Shown: positions 9,618 through 21,983, counted from the stretch's first letter. The stretch is DNA of 64,000 nucleotides from Photobacterium galatheae (GCF_000695255.1 NZ_JMIB01000034.1:1-64000); one strand, 5' to 3'. A program made the numbers and translations. Notes: generated from the letters alone by a model not told the origin.

Positions 9618-10907
9618 TTGTTTGACCGTTATGAAGCCGGTGAACAGGCAATTCTTGTTCATATCAACTTCACGCAAGAAGGGGAGTGGGAAGATCTCAG
9701 CGAGTTCGAAATGCTGGTCTCCTCGGCGGGAGTCAACACGCTGCGTGTGATTACAGGCAGCCGACAGGCTCCCCACCCTAAGTATTACGTGGGAGAAGGT
9801 AAAGCACAGGAAATTGCCGATGCGGTCAGAGCCGAAGGGGCCGAGATCGTCATTTTTAACCATTCACTCTCACCTGCCCAGGAGCGAAACCTGGAACGGT
9901 TGTGCAAATGCCGGGTTCTGGACAGAACCGGATTGATCCTGGACATCTTTGCTCAGCGTGCGCGAACCCATGAAGGGAAGCTGCAAGTCGAGCTGGCGCA
10001 GCTACGTCATATTTCTACCCGCTTGATCCGAGGCTGGACTCACCTTGAACGACAAAAAGGGGGGATTGGTCTGCGCGGTCCGGGGGAAACTCAGCTTGAA
10101 ACGGACCGTCGTTTGTTGCGGGAACGGATCAAAGCGATCCTACGTCGTCTGGATAAAGTTTCCAAGCAGCGTGATCAGGGGCGACGAGCCAGAAGCCGGG
10201 CGGATATTCCGACGATTTCGCTGGTGGGCTATACCAACGCCGGTAAATCGACGCTGTTTAATCAGGTGACGAATGCTGAGGTGTACGCTGCGGATCAACT
10301 GTTTGCGACATTGGATCCGACCCTGCGAAAAATTGAAGTGGAAGATGTCGGCACAAGCATTCTGGCAGATACGGTGGGTTTTATCCGCCATTTGCCGCAT
10401 GACTTGGTGGCTGCATTTAAAGCCACACTCAAAGAAACGCAGGAAGCGACCTTGTTGTTGCATGTGGTGGATGCCAGTGATGAGCGTTACCGTGAAAATA
10501 TTGATGCGGTCAATGCTGTGCTGGAAGAGATTGAGGCCAGTGACGTTCCTGTTCTGGTTGTCATGAATAAGATCGATAACCTGGAAGACGCTGAACCGCG
10601 GATTGAACGCGATGAAGATGGGATTCCACGTCGAGTCTGGGTGTCTGCCCGGGAAAGACTGGGGATTGATCTTCTCTTCACGGCACTAACAGAACGCTTG
10701 GCTGGAACGATGGTGATGCACACACTACGTTTGCCGCCGGCAGTCAGCGGGCGTATCCGCAGCAAGTTCTATCAGCTGGGAGCGATTGTTCGGGAAGAGT
10801 ATGAGCAAGATGGCAGCCTGCTACTGGATGTCCGTCTGCCCATGACGGACTGGGCAAGGTTGCAAAAAAGAGAAGAGCAGGGGCTGGATGACTTTATCCT
10901 TGCCTGA
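9618..10907 (+). CDS. hflX: Ribosome-associated GTPase HflX, TTG start
   Basis: GTPase that binds the 50S subunit and splits stalled ribosomes after stress. The 429-residue protein has an N-terminal HflX domain, a helical linker with GLRGPGETQLETDRR and the G domain from about residue 204 (GYTNAGKST, DTVGFIRHLPH, NKID). The start is a TTG at 9618 with a good AAGGAG 8 nt upstream, and the N terminus MFDRYEAGEQA matches the family. It lies 25 bp after hfq and before hflKC, the classical hfl cluster. Confidence 0.97.
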   Translation: MFDRYEAGEQAILVHINFTQEGEWEDLSEFEMLVSSAGVNTLRVITGSRQAPHPKYYVGEGKAQEIADAVRAEGAEIVIFNHSLSPAQERNLERLCKCRVLDRTGLILDIFAQRARTHEGKLQVELAQLRHISTRLIRGWTHLERQKGGIGLRGPGETQLETDRRLLRERIKAILRRLDKVSKQRDQGRRARSRADIPTISLVGYTNAGKSTLFNQVTNAEVYAADQLFATLDPTLRKIEVEDVGTSILADTVGFIRHLPHDLVAAFKATLKETQEATLLLHVVDASDERYRENIDAVNAVLEEIEASDVPVLVVMNKIDNLEDAEPRIERDEDGIPRRVWVSARERLGIDLLFTALTERLAGTMVMHTLRLPPAVSGRIRSKFYQLGAIVREEYEQDGSLLLDVRLPMTDWARLQKREEQGLDDFILA

Positions 10908-10962
10908 TGGACTGCTAGAGTAATAAAAAACTGTCGTCATATCATATTGATGGAGTTCTATA

Positions 10963-12117
10963 ATGGCGTGGAATGAGCCTGGAAACAACGGTGGCCGCGA
11001 TCAGGACCCTTGGGGGAACAAGAATCGTGGTGGCCGGGATCAAGGGCCGCCTGATCTCGATGAAGTGTTTGCAAAACTGAGTCGTAAGTTTGGTGGTATT
11101 TTTGGGAACAAGCGAGGACCTTCAGGTGGCGGTAGTGCCGTCGGTCTTGGGGTGATTGCCGCTATCGCTGCTGCGATTTGGGGATTTTCTGGTTTTTATA
11201 CCGTCGGCGAAGCTGAGCGTGGTGTAGTACTGCGGTTTGGTAAATTCTATGAAATGGTTGATCCGGGTCTGAACTGGAAACCGACTTTCATTGATGATGT
11301 TGAGCTGGTGAATGTGCAGGCGATTCGTTCTCTGCGCAGTTCCGGACTCATGCTGACGAAAGATGAAAACGTCCTGAAAGTTGAAATGGAAGTTCAGTAC
11401 AAGGTGTCTGATGCGCAGAAATATCTGTTCAGCGTGACCAATGCGGACGACAGTCTGCGTCAGGCCACGGATTCAGCTCTGCGTGCGGTTATTGGTGACT
11501 CCACGATGGATGAAGCGCTGACGCGTGGTCGTCAGACGATTCGTGCCAATACTCAAACAGATATCGATAAGATTATCGAAACGTACGACATGGGTATTCT
11601 GGTTGTGGATGTGAACTTCCAGTCTGCACGTCCGCCGGAAGCGGTGAAGGATGCGTTCGATGATGCAATTGCGGCGCGTGAGGATGAAGAACGTTTTGTT
11701 CGTGAAGCGGAAGCTTACAGCAACGACATTCTGCCGAAAGCGACAGGTCGTGCTGAGCGTCTGAAGAAAGAAGCAGAAGGTTACACGGAGCGTGTCGTGA
11801 ACGGTGCATTGGGTGAGGTGGCTCAGTTTGAGAAACTGCTGCCTGAATACCATGCGGCGAAAGAAGTCACCCGAAACCGTCTGTATCTGGAAACCATGGA
11901 ACGTGTTTACGGTAATACCAGTAAAGTGATGGTGGATTCAAAGTCAGGCAGCAATCTGCTGTACCTGCCTCTGGATAAGCTGATGAATCAGACAGAGCAA
12001 ACCAAGAAGCAGGCCAGTCCATCCAGTACCTATGGCATTGAGCTAGAGAAGTCTGAAGATACTTCTTCATCTTCTCCGGCACCACGTGCTGATACGGGTC
12101 GTCAGGGGAGATATTAA
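10963..12117 (+). CDS. hflK: FtsH protease modulator HflK
   Basis: SPFH/band 7 inner-membrane protein that forms a large cage with HflC around the FtsH protease and restrains its action on membrane proteins. A Gly/Arg/Asp-rich cytoplasmic N terminus (about 1-60) is followed by a membrane segment around 63-85 and the band 7 domain with YTVGEAERGVVLRFGKF. The 384-residue length is typical. Its stop TAA shares one base with the hflC start, so the two are translationally coupled. Confidence 0.96.
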   Translation: MAWNEPGNNGGRDQDPWGNKNRGGRDQGPPDLDEVFAKLSRKFGGIFGNKRGPSGGGSAVGLGVIAAIAAAIWGFSGFYTVGEAERGVVLRFGKFYEMVDPGLNWKPTFIDDVELVNVQAIRSLRSSGLMLTKDENVLKVEMEVQYKVSDAQKYLFSVTNADDSLRQATDSALRAVIGDSTMDEALTRGRQTIRANTQTDIDKIIETYDMGILVVDVNFQSARPPEAVKDAFDDAIAAREDEERFVREAEAYSNDILPKATGRAERLKKEAEGYTERVVNGALGEVAQFEKLLPEYHAAKEVTRNRLYLETMERVYGNTSKVMVDSKSGSNLLYLPLDKLMNQTEQTKKQASPSSTYGIELEKSEDTSSSSPAPRADTGRQGRY

Positions 12118-13118
12118 TGATGCGTAAGTTAATGATCCCGCTCGTGGTGATTCTCATCGCTGTGGTGTTGATGTCTATCTTCGTGGTGAAAGAGGGCGAG
12201 CGTGGCATTGTGGTTCGTTTTGGTCGAATCATTAAAGATGACACAACCAATATGGCGCAGGTTTATGAACCTGGCTTGCACTTTAAAGTCCCGGTGTTTG
12301 ACCGTGTGCGTACGCTGGATGCCCGTATCCAGACCATGGATGACCAGGCGGACCGTTTTGTGACGTCTGAGAAAAAAGACGTGATTATCGACACTTACGT
12401 GAAGTGGCGTATTCAGGACTTTGGTCAGTACTACCTGGCAACCGGCGGTGGCAATACCTCGACGGCTGAAGGTCTGCTGAAGCGTAAAGTGGTGGATAGC
12501 CTGCGTGCACAGATTGGTTCGAAAGAGATCAAGCAAATTGTGTCTGGCCCGGATCGCGGCAATAACGTCGATGAAGGCGCTGTGCCTGAAGAAGATAAAA
12601 GTGTCGCGATTGCTTCTGAAATCGTCGAAGAAGTCGCACCGAAGAAAGAGCTGGAAGGCCAGCGTGACAAAATCATGGCTGATGTTCTGGCGGAAACTCA
12701 GATCAGTGCCCGTGACTTAGGGATCGAAGTTGTCGACTTCCGGATGAAGAAGATCAACCTGCCAGATGAGATCAGCGAGTCAATTTATCGCCGGATGCGT
12801 GCTGAGCGTGAGTCGGTTGCCCGTAAGCACCGTTCTCAGGGCCGTGAGAAAGCGGAAGTGATTCGTGCGCAGTCTGAGCTGGAAGTGGCCAAGATCATCT
12901 CGGATGCTGAACGGGTTGCCCGTATTCAACGTGGTGATGCTGATGCGAAAGCAGCAGATATTTACGCGACGGCGTTCAACAAAGATCCAGAGTTCTATAA
13001 CTTCCTGCGTTCTCTGAAAGCCTATGAAAATAGCTTTAGCTCGAAGCAGGACATTCTGGTCGTGGATCCGAACAGTGAATTCTTCAAGTACATGAAGGAA
13101 TCCAACAGCGTGAACTAA
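12117..13118 (+). CDS. hflC: FtsH protease modulator HflC
   Basis: Partner of HflK in the membrane complex that regulates FtsH. The N-terminal membrane segment is at about 4-24 and the band 7 domain begins at VKEGERGIVVRFG. The 333-residue protein has the Ala/Glu/Arg-rich helical region (RKHRSQGREKAEVIRAQSE) common to SPFH proteins. A strong terminator follows immediately. Confidence 0.96.
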   Translation: MMRKLMIPLVVILIAVVLMSIFVVKEGERGIVVRFGRIIKDDTTNMAQVYEPGLHFKVPVFDRVRTLDARIQTMDDQADRFVTSEKKDVIIDTYVKWRIQDFGQYYLATGGGNTSTAEGLLKRKVVDSLRAQIGSKEIKQIVSGPDRGNNVDEGAVPEEDKSVAIASEIVEEVAPKKELEGQRDKIMADVLAETQISARDLGIEVVDFRMKKINLPDEISESIYRRMRAERESVARKHRSQGREKAEVIRAQSELEVAKIISDAERVARIQRGDADAKAADIYATAFNKDPEFYNFLRSLKAYENSFSSKQDILVVDPNSEFFKYMKESNSVN

Positions 13119-13135
13119 GACGGTTCGATGCTGAC

Positions 13136-13170
13136 AAAAAGACAAGGCAATTGCCTTGTCTTTTTTTTTG
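13136..13170 (+). terminator. Terminator after hflC
   Basis: Perfect inverted repeat AAGACAAGGCAA/TTGCCTTGTCTT followed by a run of T residues, 20 nt after the hflC stop. Confidence 0.9.
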
Positions 13171-13207
13171 TCTGAAATTGAGAGAAATTCCGCTCAGGAG
13201 AAAAAGC

Positions 13208-13399
13208 ATGAAAGTATTCTGGTTGGCAGTCGGGTTGGTTCTGATTCTGGAAGGACTGGGACCGATGCTGGCCCCCAGGGGCTGGCGGGAGATGGTGAGT
13301 CAGTTGAGCCGTCAGAATGATCAAACTTTACGTCGGATTGGTGGCTGTTTAGTCGTCGCCGGTGGTGTTATTGCCTATATCATGTTCAATCGGCTGTAA
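13208..13399 (+). CDS. yjeT: DUF2065 small membrane protein YjeT
   Basis: A 63-residue protein starting at the ATG at 13208, preceded by CAGGAG. Two hydrophobic segments are visible (FWLAVGLVLILEGLGPML, about 3-20, and GGCLVVAGGVIAYIMF, about 44-59), with a conserved AP-GW pair between them. This fits the DUF2065 family, found next to hflC and purA in E. coli and vibrios. Its function is unknown. An upstream in-frame start at 13151 would run through the hflC terminator and is rejected. Confidence 0.85.
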   Translation: MKVFWLAVGLVLILEGLGPMLAPRGWREMVSQLSRQNDQTLRRIGGCLVVAGGVIAYIMFNRL

Positions 13400-13462
13400 A
13401 TCTCAACCTGAGGTAATCGTGAAGCTTGCCTTAGGAATTTCTGGCTCATGGTCAAAAAATGA

Positions 13463-13491
13463 CTGCAAGCAAATTTGTAAGGTGCTAGAAT
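13463..13491 (+). promoter_or_regulatory. Possible purA promoter
   Basis: CTGCAA (13463-13468) and TAGAAT (13486-13491) are separated by 17 bp, 31 bp before purA. The -10 is good and the -35 weak. No PurR operator was recognised. Confidence 0.35.
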
Positions 13492-13515
13492 CCATTTTTA
13501 ACAACTGATAGATGA

Positions 13516-14820
<1,305 letters not shown>

Positions 14821-14846
14821 TGCCCCGGTGAATTGAACTGATGCTC

Positions 14847-14873
14847 AAAAGCCAGCCGTAAGGTTGGCTTTTT
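14847..14873 (+). terminator. Terminator after purA
   Basis: Stem AAAAGCCAGCC / GGTTGGCTTTTT around loop GTAA, beginning 27 nt after the purA stop. Confidence 0.88.
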
Positions 14874-15010
14874 GTTTTTCGCTTTCGCAAATTTTGGCTA
14901 AAGTCTGAGTTATCACTGCCGATAGATTTCATACGCTGCGTTTCCACCTGAGGTTGATTCAGGAGAAACTGGCTTTGTTGTATGAAGTGTCGATCAAAAG
15001 AGAGAGCGGA

Positions 15011-15637
15011 ATGGTTCTGCGTGCAACCGTATTTTCAGCTTTATTGGTGTCCTTGCCAGTAAGCGCCATAACAGATGTTGGTGAAGCTGTCCCTCTGTAT
15101 TCAGAGGCGGAACTGATCCATCTGTTTGACGACAATCAGCAGTTGCAGCGCGTGAAAGCGGATGACTGCCAGCTGGTGCAGGATATTGAAGCCCGTGCTG
15201 AGCGGGTGGAGTCGCCCGCCTATCAGTTTCTCTATGGTGATATGCTGGCCTGGGGCGTCTGTGTGAAACGCGACGTGGAGCAGGGGCTGTATTATATGGA
15301 ATCGGCTGCGCGGCAAGGGCTACCGTCGGCACTGGAACAACTTGGCCGTTATTATGCCAAAGGCACATTGGTGCAACAGGACAGAGAACGTGCCATTCCT
15401 TATCTGCGTGAAGCCGCAGCGATGGGTCATCTGGCCGCCCGTATTGAGTTGGCAGAGTTACTGATCCAGAATTACGGCAGTCCGCTGGATTATGAAGATG
15501 CCTACCGCTGGCTCTATCAGTCTGCAACGGCTGATCGTCAAACTCACCGTAAGATCACCAAGTTACGCTACGATTTAGAACAGCGTATGCCATCCAATGT
15601 GGTTGCCCGCGCCAAACGCCGCGAGAGTTTCTGGTAA
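15011..15637 (+). CDS. motX: Sodium-driven flagellar motor protein MotX
   Basis: Periplasmic component of the sodium-driven polar flagellar motor; with MotY it forms the T ring that holds the PomAB stator. The 208-residue protein has a signal peptide (about 1-20, ending SLPVSA) and Sel1-like repeats from about 70 to 165 (AYQFLYGDMLAWGVC, ALEQLGRYYAKGT, ARIELAELL). The conserved C-terminal part includes SPLDYEDAYRWLY and ARAKRRESFW. The ATG at 15011 follows AGAGAG. A position between purA and rnr is characteristic of vibrios and supports the symbol. Confidence 0.88.
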   Translation: MVLRATVFSALLVSLPVSAITDVGEAVPLYSEAELIHLFDDNQQLQRVKADDCQLVQDIEARAERVESPAYQFLYGDMLAWGVCVKRDVEQGLYYMESAARQGLPSALEQLGRYYAKGTLVQQDRERAIPYLREAAAMGHLAARIELAELLIQNYGSPLDYEDAYRWLYQSATADRQTHRKITKLRYDLEQRMPSNVVARAKRRESFW

Positions 15638-15895
15638 TCCTTCTGATCGCGGCGATTTTGGGGCCGCGGTATCTTTTCAGTCAGTGAGCGCTTAGAATGT
15701 GTTCTGAGCGGCCTCTGTTTTGTCGCGTAGCCAAGGTTGCCAAATGTCAGGCAACTGCACAGATAATGCGTGCAAGCGACTGATTTACACGCACTGAAAG
15801 TTTTCATTGATTGGAGCGGAACTTGACCTGCTCCCCACTAATTTTTGATGGCAGTTATATACTTAGGTTCATTAGCTGCCAATACGGATTATTTT

Positions 15896-18439
15896 ATGTC
15901 CAAAGGTACAACTGATTTACCTGTCGATCCTTTCCGCGAGCGGGAAGCTCAGAATTACGAAAATCCCATCCCCAGCCGTGAATTGATTTTAGAAGTCATC
16001 CGTGGCTTCAGCACCCCTGTGAATCGTGATCAGCTGTTTACAGCTCTGAAACTGGCCGGTGAAGACCAGTACGAAGGGTTGCGTCGCCGCCTGCGGGCCA
16101 TGGAACGTGACGGCCAGCTGGTGTATACCCGCCGTCAGTGCTATGCCTTGCCGGAACGGCTGGATCTGATCAAAGGCCATGTGATTGGTCATAAAGATGG
16201 CTTCGGATTCCTGCGCCCAGAGGGTAGCGGCATGGCTCGCCAGGATGACTTGCTGCTGCCACCGCATCAGATGCGTGGTGTGATCCACGGTGACTATGTG
16301 CTGGTTCAGGTCGCAGGTGTGGATAAGCGCGGCCGCCGTGAAGGGCGGATTGTCCGCGTGCTGCAGGAATACAGTGGCCAGATCGTTGGTCGCTATTTTA
16401 TTGAAGACGGCATGGGTTTTGTGGTGCCGGATGACTCGCGCATTGCGCAGGATATCGTGATCCCGCAGGATGCCCGTTTGGGTGCCCGGATGGGCAATGT
16501 GGTGGTGGTGGAAATCACCCAGCGGGCCACACGTCAGTACAATGCGGTGGGTAAGATTGTTGAAGTGCTGGGCGAGAACATGGCGCCGGGCATGGAAATT
16601 GAAATTGCACTGCGCACCTATGATATTCCGCATGTCTGGCCGGAAGAGGTCGAGAAGCAGACTTCGTCACTGAGCGAAGAAGTGCCGGAAGAAGCCAAAA
16701 AAGGTCGGGTTGACCTGCGTGACTTGCCGCTGGTCACGATTGACGGCGAAGACGCCCGTGACTTTGATGATGCGGTTTACTGTGAGAAGAAGAAATCTGG
16801 TGGCTGGCGTCTGTGGGTTGCGATTGCGGATGTCAGCTATTATGTGCGTCCGGATTCTGCATTAGACAAAGAAGCGATTCAACGCGGGAACTCGGTTTAC
16901 TTCCCGTCTCAGGTCATTCCGATGCTGCCTGAAGTACTGTCGAATGGTCTGTGCTCATTGAACCCACAGGTTGATCGTCTGTGTATGGTCTGCGAAATGA
17001 CCATCTCAGCCGCGGGTAAGCTGTCGGGTTACAAACACTATGAAGCGGTCATGAACTCTCATGCCCGTCTGACGTACACCAAAGTCAGCAAGATGCTGGA
17101 CGGGGATGAACCTCTGCGTGAGCGCTATGCGCCACTGGTCCCGCATCTGGAAGAGCTGTACAAAATGTACAAAGTACTGAAACAGGCTCGGGAAGAGCGG
17201 GGTGCCATTGAGTTTGAGACCGTGGAAACCCAGTTCATCTTCAATGCTGATCGGAAGATCGATCGCATTGTGCCGGCGGAGCGGAACGATGCTCATAAGA
17301 TCATCGAAGAATGTATGATCATGGCAAATGTTGCTTCGGCCAAGCTGGTGGAAAAAGCCAAAGAACCTGCTTTGTACCGGGTGCATGATACCCCCGGGGA
17401 AGAACGTCTGACTGGCTTCCGGGATTTCCTGGGTGAACTGGGTCTGAACCTGACCGGTGGGCTGGAGCCTGCGCCGAGTGATTATGCGCATCTGGCTGCG
17501 GCGATTCAGAATCGTCCCGATAAAGAACTTATTCAGACCATGCTGCTGCGTTCCATGAAGCAGGCTGTTTATCAGGCAGATAACATTGGTCACTTTGGTT
17601 TGGCGCTGAATTCCTATGCGCACTTTACCTCACCGATTCGACGTTATCCGGATCTGGCACTGCACCGTGCTCTCAAGTATTTGATTGCGAAAGAGAACGG
17701 TACGAATACCGATCGCTGGACTCCTACAGGTGGCTACCACTATTCCTTCGATGATATGGATGTGTTGGGCGAACAGTGTTCGATGACCGAGCGCCGTGCC
17801 GATGATGCGACCCGTGATGTGGCAGACTGGCTCAAGTGTGAATACATGCAGGATCATGTCGGTGATGAGTTTGATGGCGTGATTGCCAATGTCACTGGCT
17901 TTGGTTTCTTTGTCCGCCTCAACGAGTTGAATATTGACGGTCTGGTACATATCTCAAATCTGGACAACGACTACTACCAGTATGATCCGATCGGGCAGCG
18001 GCTGATTGGGGATGCTTCCGGCAAGATTTATCGCCTTGGTGATGCCGTGAAGGTGAAAGTGGCAGCGATCAACCTCAATGACCGTCAGATTGACTTTGAG
18101 TTAGTCGGTGGTGGTCGTCAGGTGCGCCGGAAAGGGAAGACGGCTCAGACCCGTGAAAAGCAGCAGCGAATGCGCAAAGCGGAAGGTCTGCAACGCCAGA
18201 GTCTGAAAGTGTTCCGGGTGGAAAATGGTGAAGCCCAGCAAGAGCACAAAGCAGAATCGAAAAAAGAACGTTCTTCCGTGCGTCAGCAACTGAAATCGGG
18301 TAAGGTGCCGCGGCCGGACGGTGACGAAGGCAAGCAAGACAAGAAAGCCAAGAAAAAAGATAAGGCAAAGAAGAAATCGGTCAAAGCGCGTAAACAGCGG
18401 GCCGGTAAGAAAGAACGAGCGGCGAAGAAGAAAAAATAA
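15896..18439 (+). CDS. rnr: Ribonuclease R
   Basis: Processive 3'-5' exoribonuclease able to degrade structured RNA, active in mRNA decay, rRNA quality control and trans-translation. In order it has a helix-turn-helix N terminus, two cold-shock domains, an RNB catalytic domain ([15 protein letters not shown] with catalytic aspartates; [12 protein letters not shown]), an S1 domain ([25 protein letters not shown]) and a Lys-rich tail of about 90 residues. The ATG at 15896 starts [17 protein letters not shown], matching the family, and gives 847 residues. Its stop overlaps the rlmB start by one base. Confidence 0.96.
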   Translation: MSKGTTDLPVDPFREREAQNYENPIPSRELILEVIRGFSTPVNRDQLFTALKLAGEDQYEGLRRRLRAMERDGQLVYTRRQCYALPERLDLIKGHVIGHKDGFGFLRPEGSGMARQDDLLLPPHQMRGVIHGDYVLVQVAGVDKRGRREGRIVRVLQEYSGQIVGRYFIEDGMGFVVPDDSRIAQDIVIPQDARLGARMGNVVVVEITQRATRQYNAVGKIVEVLGENMAPGMEIEIALRTYDIPHVWPEEVEKQTSSLSEEVPEEAKKGRVDLRDLPLVTIDGEDARDFDDAVYCEKKKSGGWRLWVAIADVSYYVRPDSALDKEAIQRGNSVYFPSQVIPMLPEVLSNGLCSLNPQVDRLCMVCEMTISAAGKLSGYKHYEAVMNSHARLTYTKVSKMLDGDEPLRERYAPLVPHLEELYKMYKVLKQAREERGAIEFETVETQFIFNADRKIDRIVPAERNDAHKIIEECMIMANVASAKLVEKAKEPALYRVHDTPGEERLTGFRDFLGELGLNLTGGLEPAPSDYAHLAAAIQNRPDKELIQTMLLRSMKQAVYQADNIGHFGLALNSYAHFTSPIRRYPDLALHRALKYLIAKENGTNTDRWTPTGGYHYSFDDMDVLGEQCSMTERRADDATRDVADWLKCEYMQDHVGDEFDGVIANVTGFGFFVRLNELNIDGLVHISNLDNDYYQYDPIGQRLIGDASGKIYRLGDAVKVKVAAINLNDRQIDFELVGGGRQVRRKGKTAQTREKQQRMRKAEGLQRQSLKVFRVENGEAQQEHKAESKKERSSVRQQLKSGKVPRPDGDEGKQDKKAKKKDKAKKKSVKARKQRAGKKERAAKKKK

Positions 18440-19176
18440 TGCGTAATGATATGATTTTCGGCATTCATGCCGTGAGCGCAGTGCTGGGTTCCGACCCGGC
18501 ACGTTTCATTGAAGTCTTTGTGCTGAAAGGGCGTCAGGACGAGCGTTTGCTGCCGCTGCTCAATGAGCTGCAACGTCTGGGTGTGACTATTCAGCAGTCA
18601 GGTCGAAAGGCGCTGGATGATAAAGCCGATGGTGGCAGTCATCAGGGGATTGTGGCGCGGGTCAAACCGGGTAAACAGTACAATGAAAACGATCTGGATG
18701 ACATTGTCTCTCAGAGTGAGAACCCATTACTGCTGGTGCTGGACGGCGTGACCGATCCGCATAATCTCGGCGCCTGCCTGCGTAATGCAGATGCGGCCGG
18801 CGTTGCCGCCGTGATTGTGCCGAAGGATCGGGCAGCACAGCTTAATGCCACTGCTTCTAAAGTTGCCTGCGGCGCTGCAGAAGTCGTGCCACTGATCCGG
18901 GTGACAAATTTAGCCCGTACCCTGCGTGCACTACAGGAAAAAGGTGTGTGGGTTGTCGGGACTGCCGGTGAAGCCACACATGACCTGTATCAAAGCAAAC
19001 TGACCGGGCCACTGGCCATTGTGATGGGTGCAGAAGGGGAAGGCATGCGTCGTCTGACCCGTGAGACTTGTGACGATCTGATTAAGATTCCGATGGCTGG
19101 CTCTGTTTCCAGTCTGAATGTTTCGGTTGCGACCGGCATCTGCCTGTTTGAGGCGGTGCGTCAGCGTCAGGGATAA
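18439..19176 (+). CDS. rlmB: 23S rRNA (Gm2251) 2'-O-methyltransferase RlmB
   Basis: SpoU-type SAM-dependent enzyme that methylates the ribose of G2251 in the peptidyl-transferase centre. The N-terminal substrate-binding domain ([11 protein letters not shown]) is followed by the knotted catalytic domain with [28 protein letters not shown] and [15 protein letters not shown]. The 245-residue length is typical. Co-transcribed with rnr, as in E. coli. Confidence 0.97.
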   Translation: MRNDMIFGIHAVSAVLGSDPARFIEVFVLKGRQDERLLPLLNELQRLGVTIQQSGRKALDDKADGGSHQGIVARVKPGKQYNENDLDDIVSQSENPLLLVLDGVTDPHNLGACLRNADAAGVAAVIVPKDRAAQLNATASKVACGAAEVVPLIRVTNLARTLRALQEKGVWVVGTAGEATHDLYQSKLTGPLAIVMGAEGEGMRRLTRETCDDLIKIPMAGSVSSLNVSVATGICLFEAVRQRQG

Positions 19177-19210
19177 TAAACCCACAGCGAATACCCAGGC
19201 ATTGACTGAA

Positions 19211-19235
19211 ACGCCACCCATTGGGTGGCGTTTTT
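19211..19235 (+). terminator. Terminator after rlmB
   Basis: Perfect inverted repeat ACGCCACCCA / TTGGGTGGCGT followed by TTTT, 35 nt after the rlmB stop. Confidence 0.9.
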
Positions 19236-19285
19236 CATGGAATGGAAAAATATTGCTGATCGGCGGTTTGTCGTCACAGTTTTAG

Positions 19286-19411
19286 TTGCGCTTGTCGGTG
19301 TAATTCTGTACTATCTCGCGCCTAAATTCTCGGTTTTATACCCTTAGTTCCTTGCTTCCCCAGGATGACCGAGCCGAACAGGGAAGCTGAATAATCCGTA
19401 AGGAGCAACAA
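19286..19411 (+). promoter_or_regulatory. Promoter and leader of the rpsF operon
   Basis: TTGCGC (19286-19291) and TACTAT (19309-19314) with 17-bp spacing form a plausible promoter. The leader is about 90 nt and contains ACCGAGCCGAACAGGG (19367-19382). Many bacteria carry an S6:S18-binding leader with a CCG-containing bulge before rpsF; this could be one, but pairing was not established here. A clear GGAG lies before the rpsF ATG. Confidence 0.4.
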
Positions 19412-19798
19412 ATGCGTCATTACGAAATCGTATTTATGGTGCACCCAGATCAAAGCGAGCAAGTTGCTGGCATGATCGAGCGTTACACTGGTGCTATCAA
19501 AGATTCTGGCGGTCAGATCCACCGTCTGGAAGATTGGGGCCGTCGTCAACTGGCTTACCCAATCAACAAACTGCACAAAGCTCACTACGTTCTGATGAAC
19601 GTTGAAGCAGAGCAGTCTGTTATCGACGAGCTGGAGTCTAACTTCCGCTTCAACGACGCTGTGATCCGTAACATGATCATGCGCACTAAAGGCGCTATCA
19701 CTGAGCCATCTCCAATGATGAAGGCTAAAGAAGAGCGTGCCCCACGTCGTGAAGAGCGTGCAGAAGCACAATCTGAAGACGAAGCTGCAGCTGAGTAA
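19412..19798 (+). CDS. rpsF: 30S ribosomal protein S6
   Basis: Primary partner of S18 on the small-subunit platform. The 128-residue protein begins [18 protein letters not shown] and has the [23 protein letters not shown] core. The acidic and Ala-rich tail (from about residue 105) resembles the E. coli tail that RimK extends with glutamates. Strong codon bias. Confidence 0.98.
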   Translation: MRHYEIVFMVHPDQSEQVAGMIERYTGAIKDSGGQIHRLEDWGRRQLAYPINKLHKAHYVLMNVEAEQSVIDELESNFRFNDAVIRNMIMRTKGAITEPSPMMKAKEERAPRREERAEAQSEDEAAAE

Positions 19799-19805
19799 TC
19801 ATTGA

Positions 19806-20352
<547 letters not shown>

Positions 20353-20387
20353 TTGGCCGGTTTCATTAAGTTTAAGAGGACAAGATA

Positions 20388-20840
20388 ATGCAAGTTATTC
20401 TACTTGATAAAATCGGTAACCTGGGCAGCCTTGGTGATCAGGTAAGCGTTAAAGCTGGTTATGCTCGTAACTTCCTGATCCCTCAGGGTAAAGCAGTTAT
20501 GGCGACTAAAGCGAACGTTGAAATGTTCGAAGCACGTCGTGCTGAGCTGGAAGCGAAAGTTGCTGAGCAACTGACTGCTGCTCAAGCGCGCGCTGAGAAA
20601 GTTAACGCTCTGGAAGCCGTTGTGATTGCTTCTAAAGCGGGTGACGAAGGTAAACTGTTCGGTTCTATCGGTACTCGTGACATCGCTGATGCAGTGACTG
20701 CTGCTGGCGTTGAAGTAGCGAAGAGCGAAGTACGTCTGCCAGAAGGTGCACTGCGCACAACTGGCGAATTCGAGATCAGCCTGCAGCTGCACTCTGACGT
20801 ATTCGCAACAGTAAACGTGAACGTTGTTGCTGCTGAGTAA
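20388..20840 (+). CDS. rplI: 50S ribosomal protein L9
   Basis: Large-subunit protein with two globular domains joined by a long helix. The 150-residue protein begins [19 protein letters not shown], with the N-domain motif [13 protein letters not shown], a central charged helix (about 41-75) and the C-terminal [15 protein letters not shown]. Final gene of the rpsF operon. Confidence 0.98.
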   Translation: MQVILLDKIGNLGSLGDQVSVKAGYARNFLIPQGKAVMATKANVEMFEARRAELEAKVAEQLTAAQARAEKVNALEAVVIASKAGDEGKLFGSIGTRDIADAVTAAGVEVAKSEVRLPEGALRTTGEFEISLQLHSDVFATVNVNVVAAE

Positions 20841-20860
20841 TCAGTTGCCACGCGTCTGCG

Positions 20861-20890
20861 AAAAAAACCAGCCTTCGGGCTGGTTTTTTT
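20861..20890 (+). terminator. Terminator of the rpsF operon
   Basis: AAAAAAACCAGCC-TTCG-GGCTGGTTTTTTT, a stem with a stable UUCG loop and flanking A and T runs, so it can also work in reverse for the convergent DUF481 gene. Confidence 0.93.
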
Positions 20891-20930
20891 GTCTCTGAAA
20901 TCTGCCAGAAAAAATAACGCAGAAAGCAAT

Positions 20931-21698
20931 TTAGTACTGGAACAGCAGATTTATCGTCATCGTTCCGTCGCGTTTTTGCAGACCTTCCGGCACCCAGCTG
21001 TTGAACTTCTGGGTATTACTGAGTTTGATGGCAATGTGCTCGGAGACCGCACTGGTCATTGAAACCTGTGTTTCCAGCGTGCTGTTGCTGTTTCCGGCAA
21101 TGCCGGTCAGTTTGAGGCTCAGCTCGACGTCTTTGGACGGTTTCCAGATGATGCGGGTACTGCCCCGCAGGATCAGTTCGTCGACGGTTTCCGGCACAAC
21201 AATGTCATCATCGTCGATCTCATCAATATTGGGTTCCTGATGGCGGTAACCTGGTCCGGCTTCGGCTTCCATCATCAGATTTTCCAGCCGGATCACCCGG
21301 TAACCCAGACCGGTTGCCAGGGTGAAATCTTTGAAGTAAGGGCCATACTTATCATCAATGTAGCTGGTATTGCCCAATACGTAGGCCCGTTCATTGATGA
21401 TAAAGTCGCTCTGCAGCTCCACTTGGCCTTTTCGCTTCTTTTCCTTGTTATCCTCTTCGGCCAGCAAGTATTTGGCTTCGGCCTGTTGCCGGAACTGATC
21501 TTTCACGTACGTCAGACCCAGACGGGAATTCAGGGATTTCGTATTCGAGTTGCCGGAGAGCGACTGATACCCCAGTTCCACTTCACTGTTCCAGGGCGAG
21601 GTGAGCGGCGGAAGTTCGGGGACATCTTCAGCACGGGCAGGCGTGGCAAGAATCAGTCCTGCTGTCAGTACACAAAGCAGTTTGCATGGAATTGCCAA
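20931..21698 (-). CDS. DUF481 (YdiY-type) outer-membrane protein, TTG start
   Basis: A probable outer-membrane beta-barrel of unknown role. Starting at the TTG at 21698 the product has 255 residues, with a signal peptide (MAIPCKLLCVL...ATPARA) cut before EDVPELPP. Alternating strands follow (WNSEVELGYQSLSGNSNTKS, SRLGLTYVKDQFRQQAEAKY), and the protein ends in INLLFQY with the terminal aromatic typical of BAM substrates. The TTG has a strong GGAGGG just upstream; the first in-frame ATGs (21767 and 21731) would bury this site. The TNSLS-type strand pattern fits DUF481. Confidence 0.78.
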   Translation of the reverse strand: MAIPCKLLCVLTAGLILATPARAEDVPELPPLTSPWNSEVELGYQSLSGNSNTKSLNSRLGLTYVKDQFRQQAEAKYLLAEEDNKEKKRKGQVELQSDFIINERAYVLGNTSYIDDKYGPYFKDFTLATGLGYRVIRLENLMMEAEAGPGYRHQEPNIDEIDDDDIVVPETVDELILRGSTRIIWKPSKDVELSLKLTGIAGNSNSTLETQVSMTSAVSEHIAIKLSNTQKFNSWVPEGLQKRDGTMTINLLFQY

Positions 21699-21921
21699 GT
21701 GCCCTCCAACGACCGACACAAGAAATGACATAAGGGCACAAAAAAGTGCAGGCGAACACAGACGCAAGTTTTTCTGGGAGGACTTACGTATGAGCGGCGC
21801 AGTGTAGCCGAAAAATGTCAGCTTATCGTCAGAATGTCAGCCAATTCGGCATATATTTTGTAGAAGTGCCGTAAGATTGGGCAGGGTGATTCTTTACGGG
21901 CGTTTTTGTCGCAATGTCTGC

Positions 21922-21948
21922 TTGCGGACGGGGATGTTCAGGTATACT
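21922..21948 (+). promoter_or_regulatory. Possible dnaB promoter
   Basis: TATACT (21943-21948) is a good -10 box; TTGCGG (21922-21927) is a possible -35 at a short 15-bp spacing. It lies 36 bp upstream of the dnaB ATG. Confidence 0.35.
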
Positions 21949-21983
21949 AACGGGCCGGATTCAGGTTAAACGTGCAAGTGGTT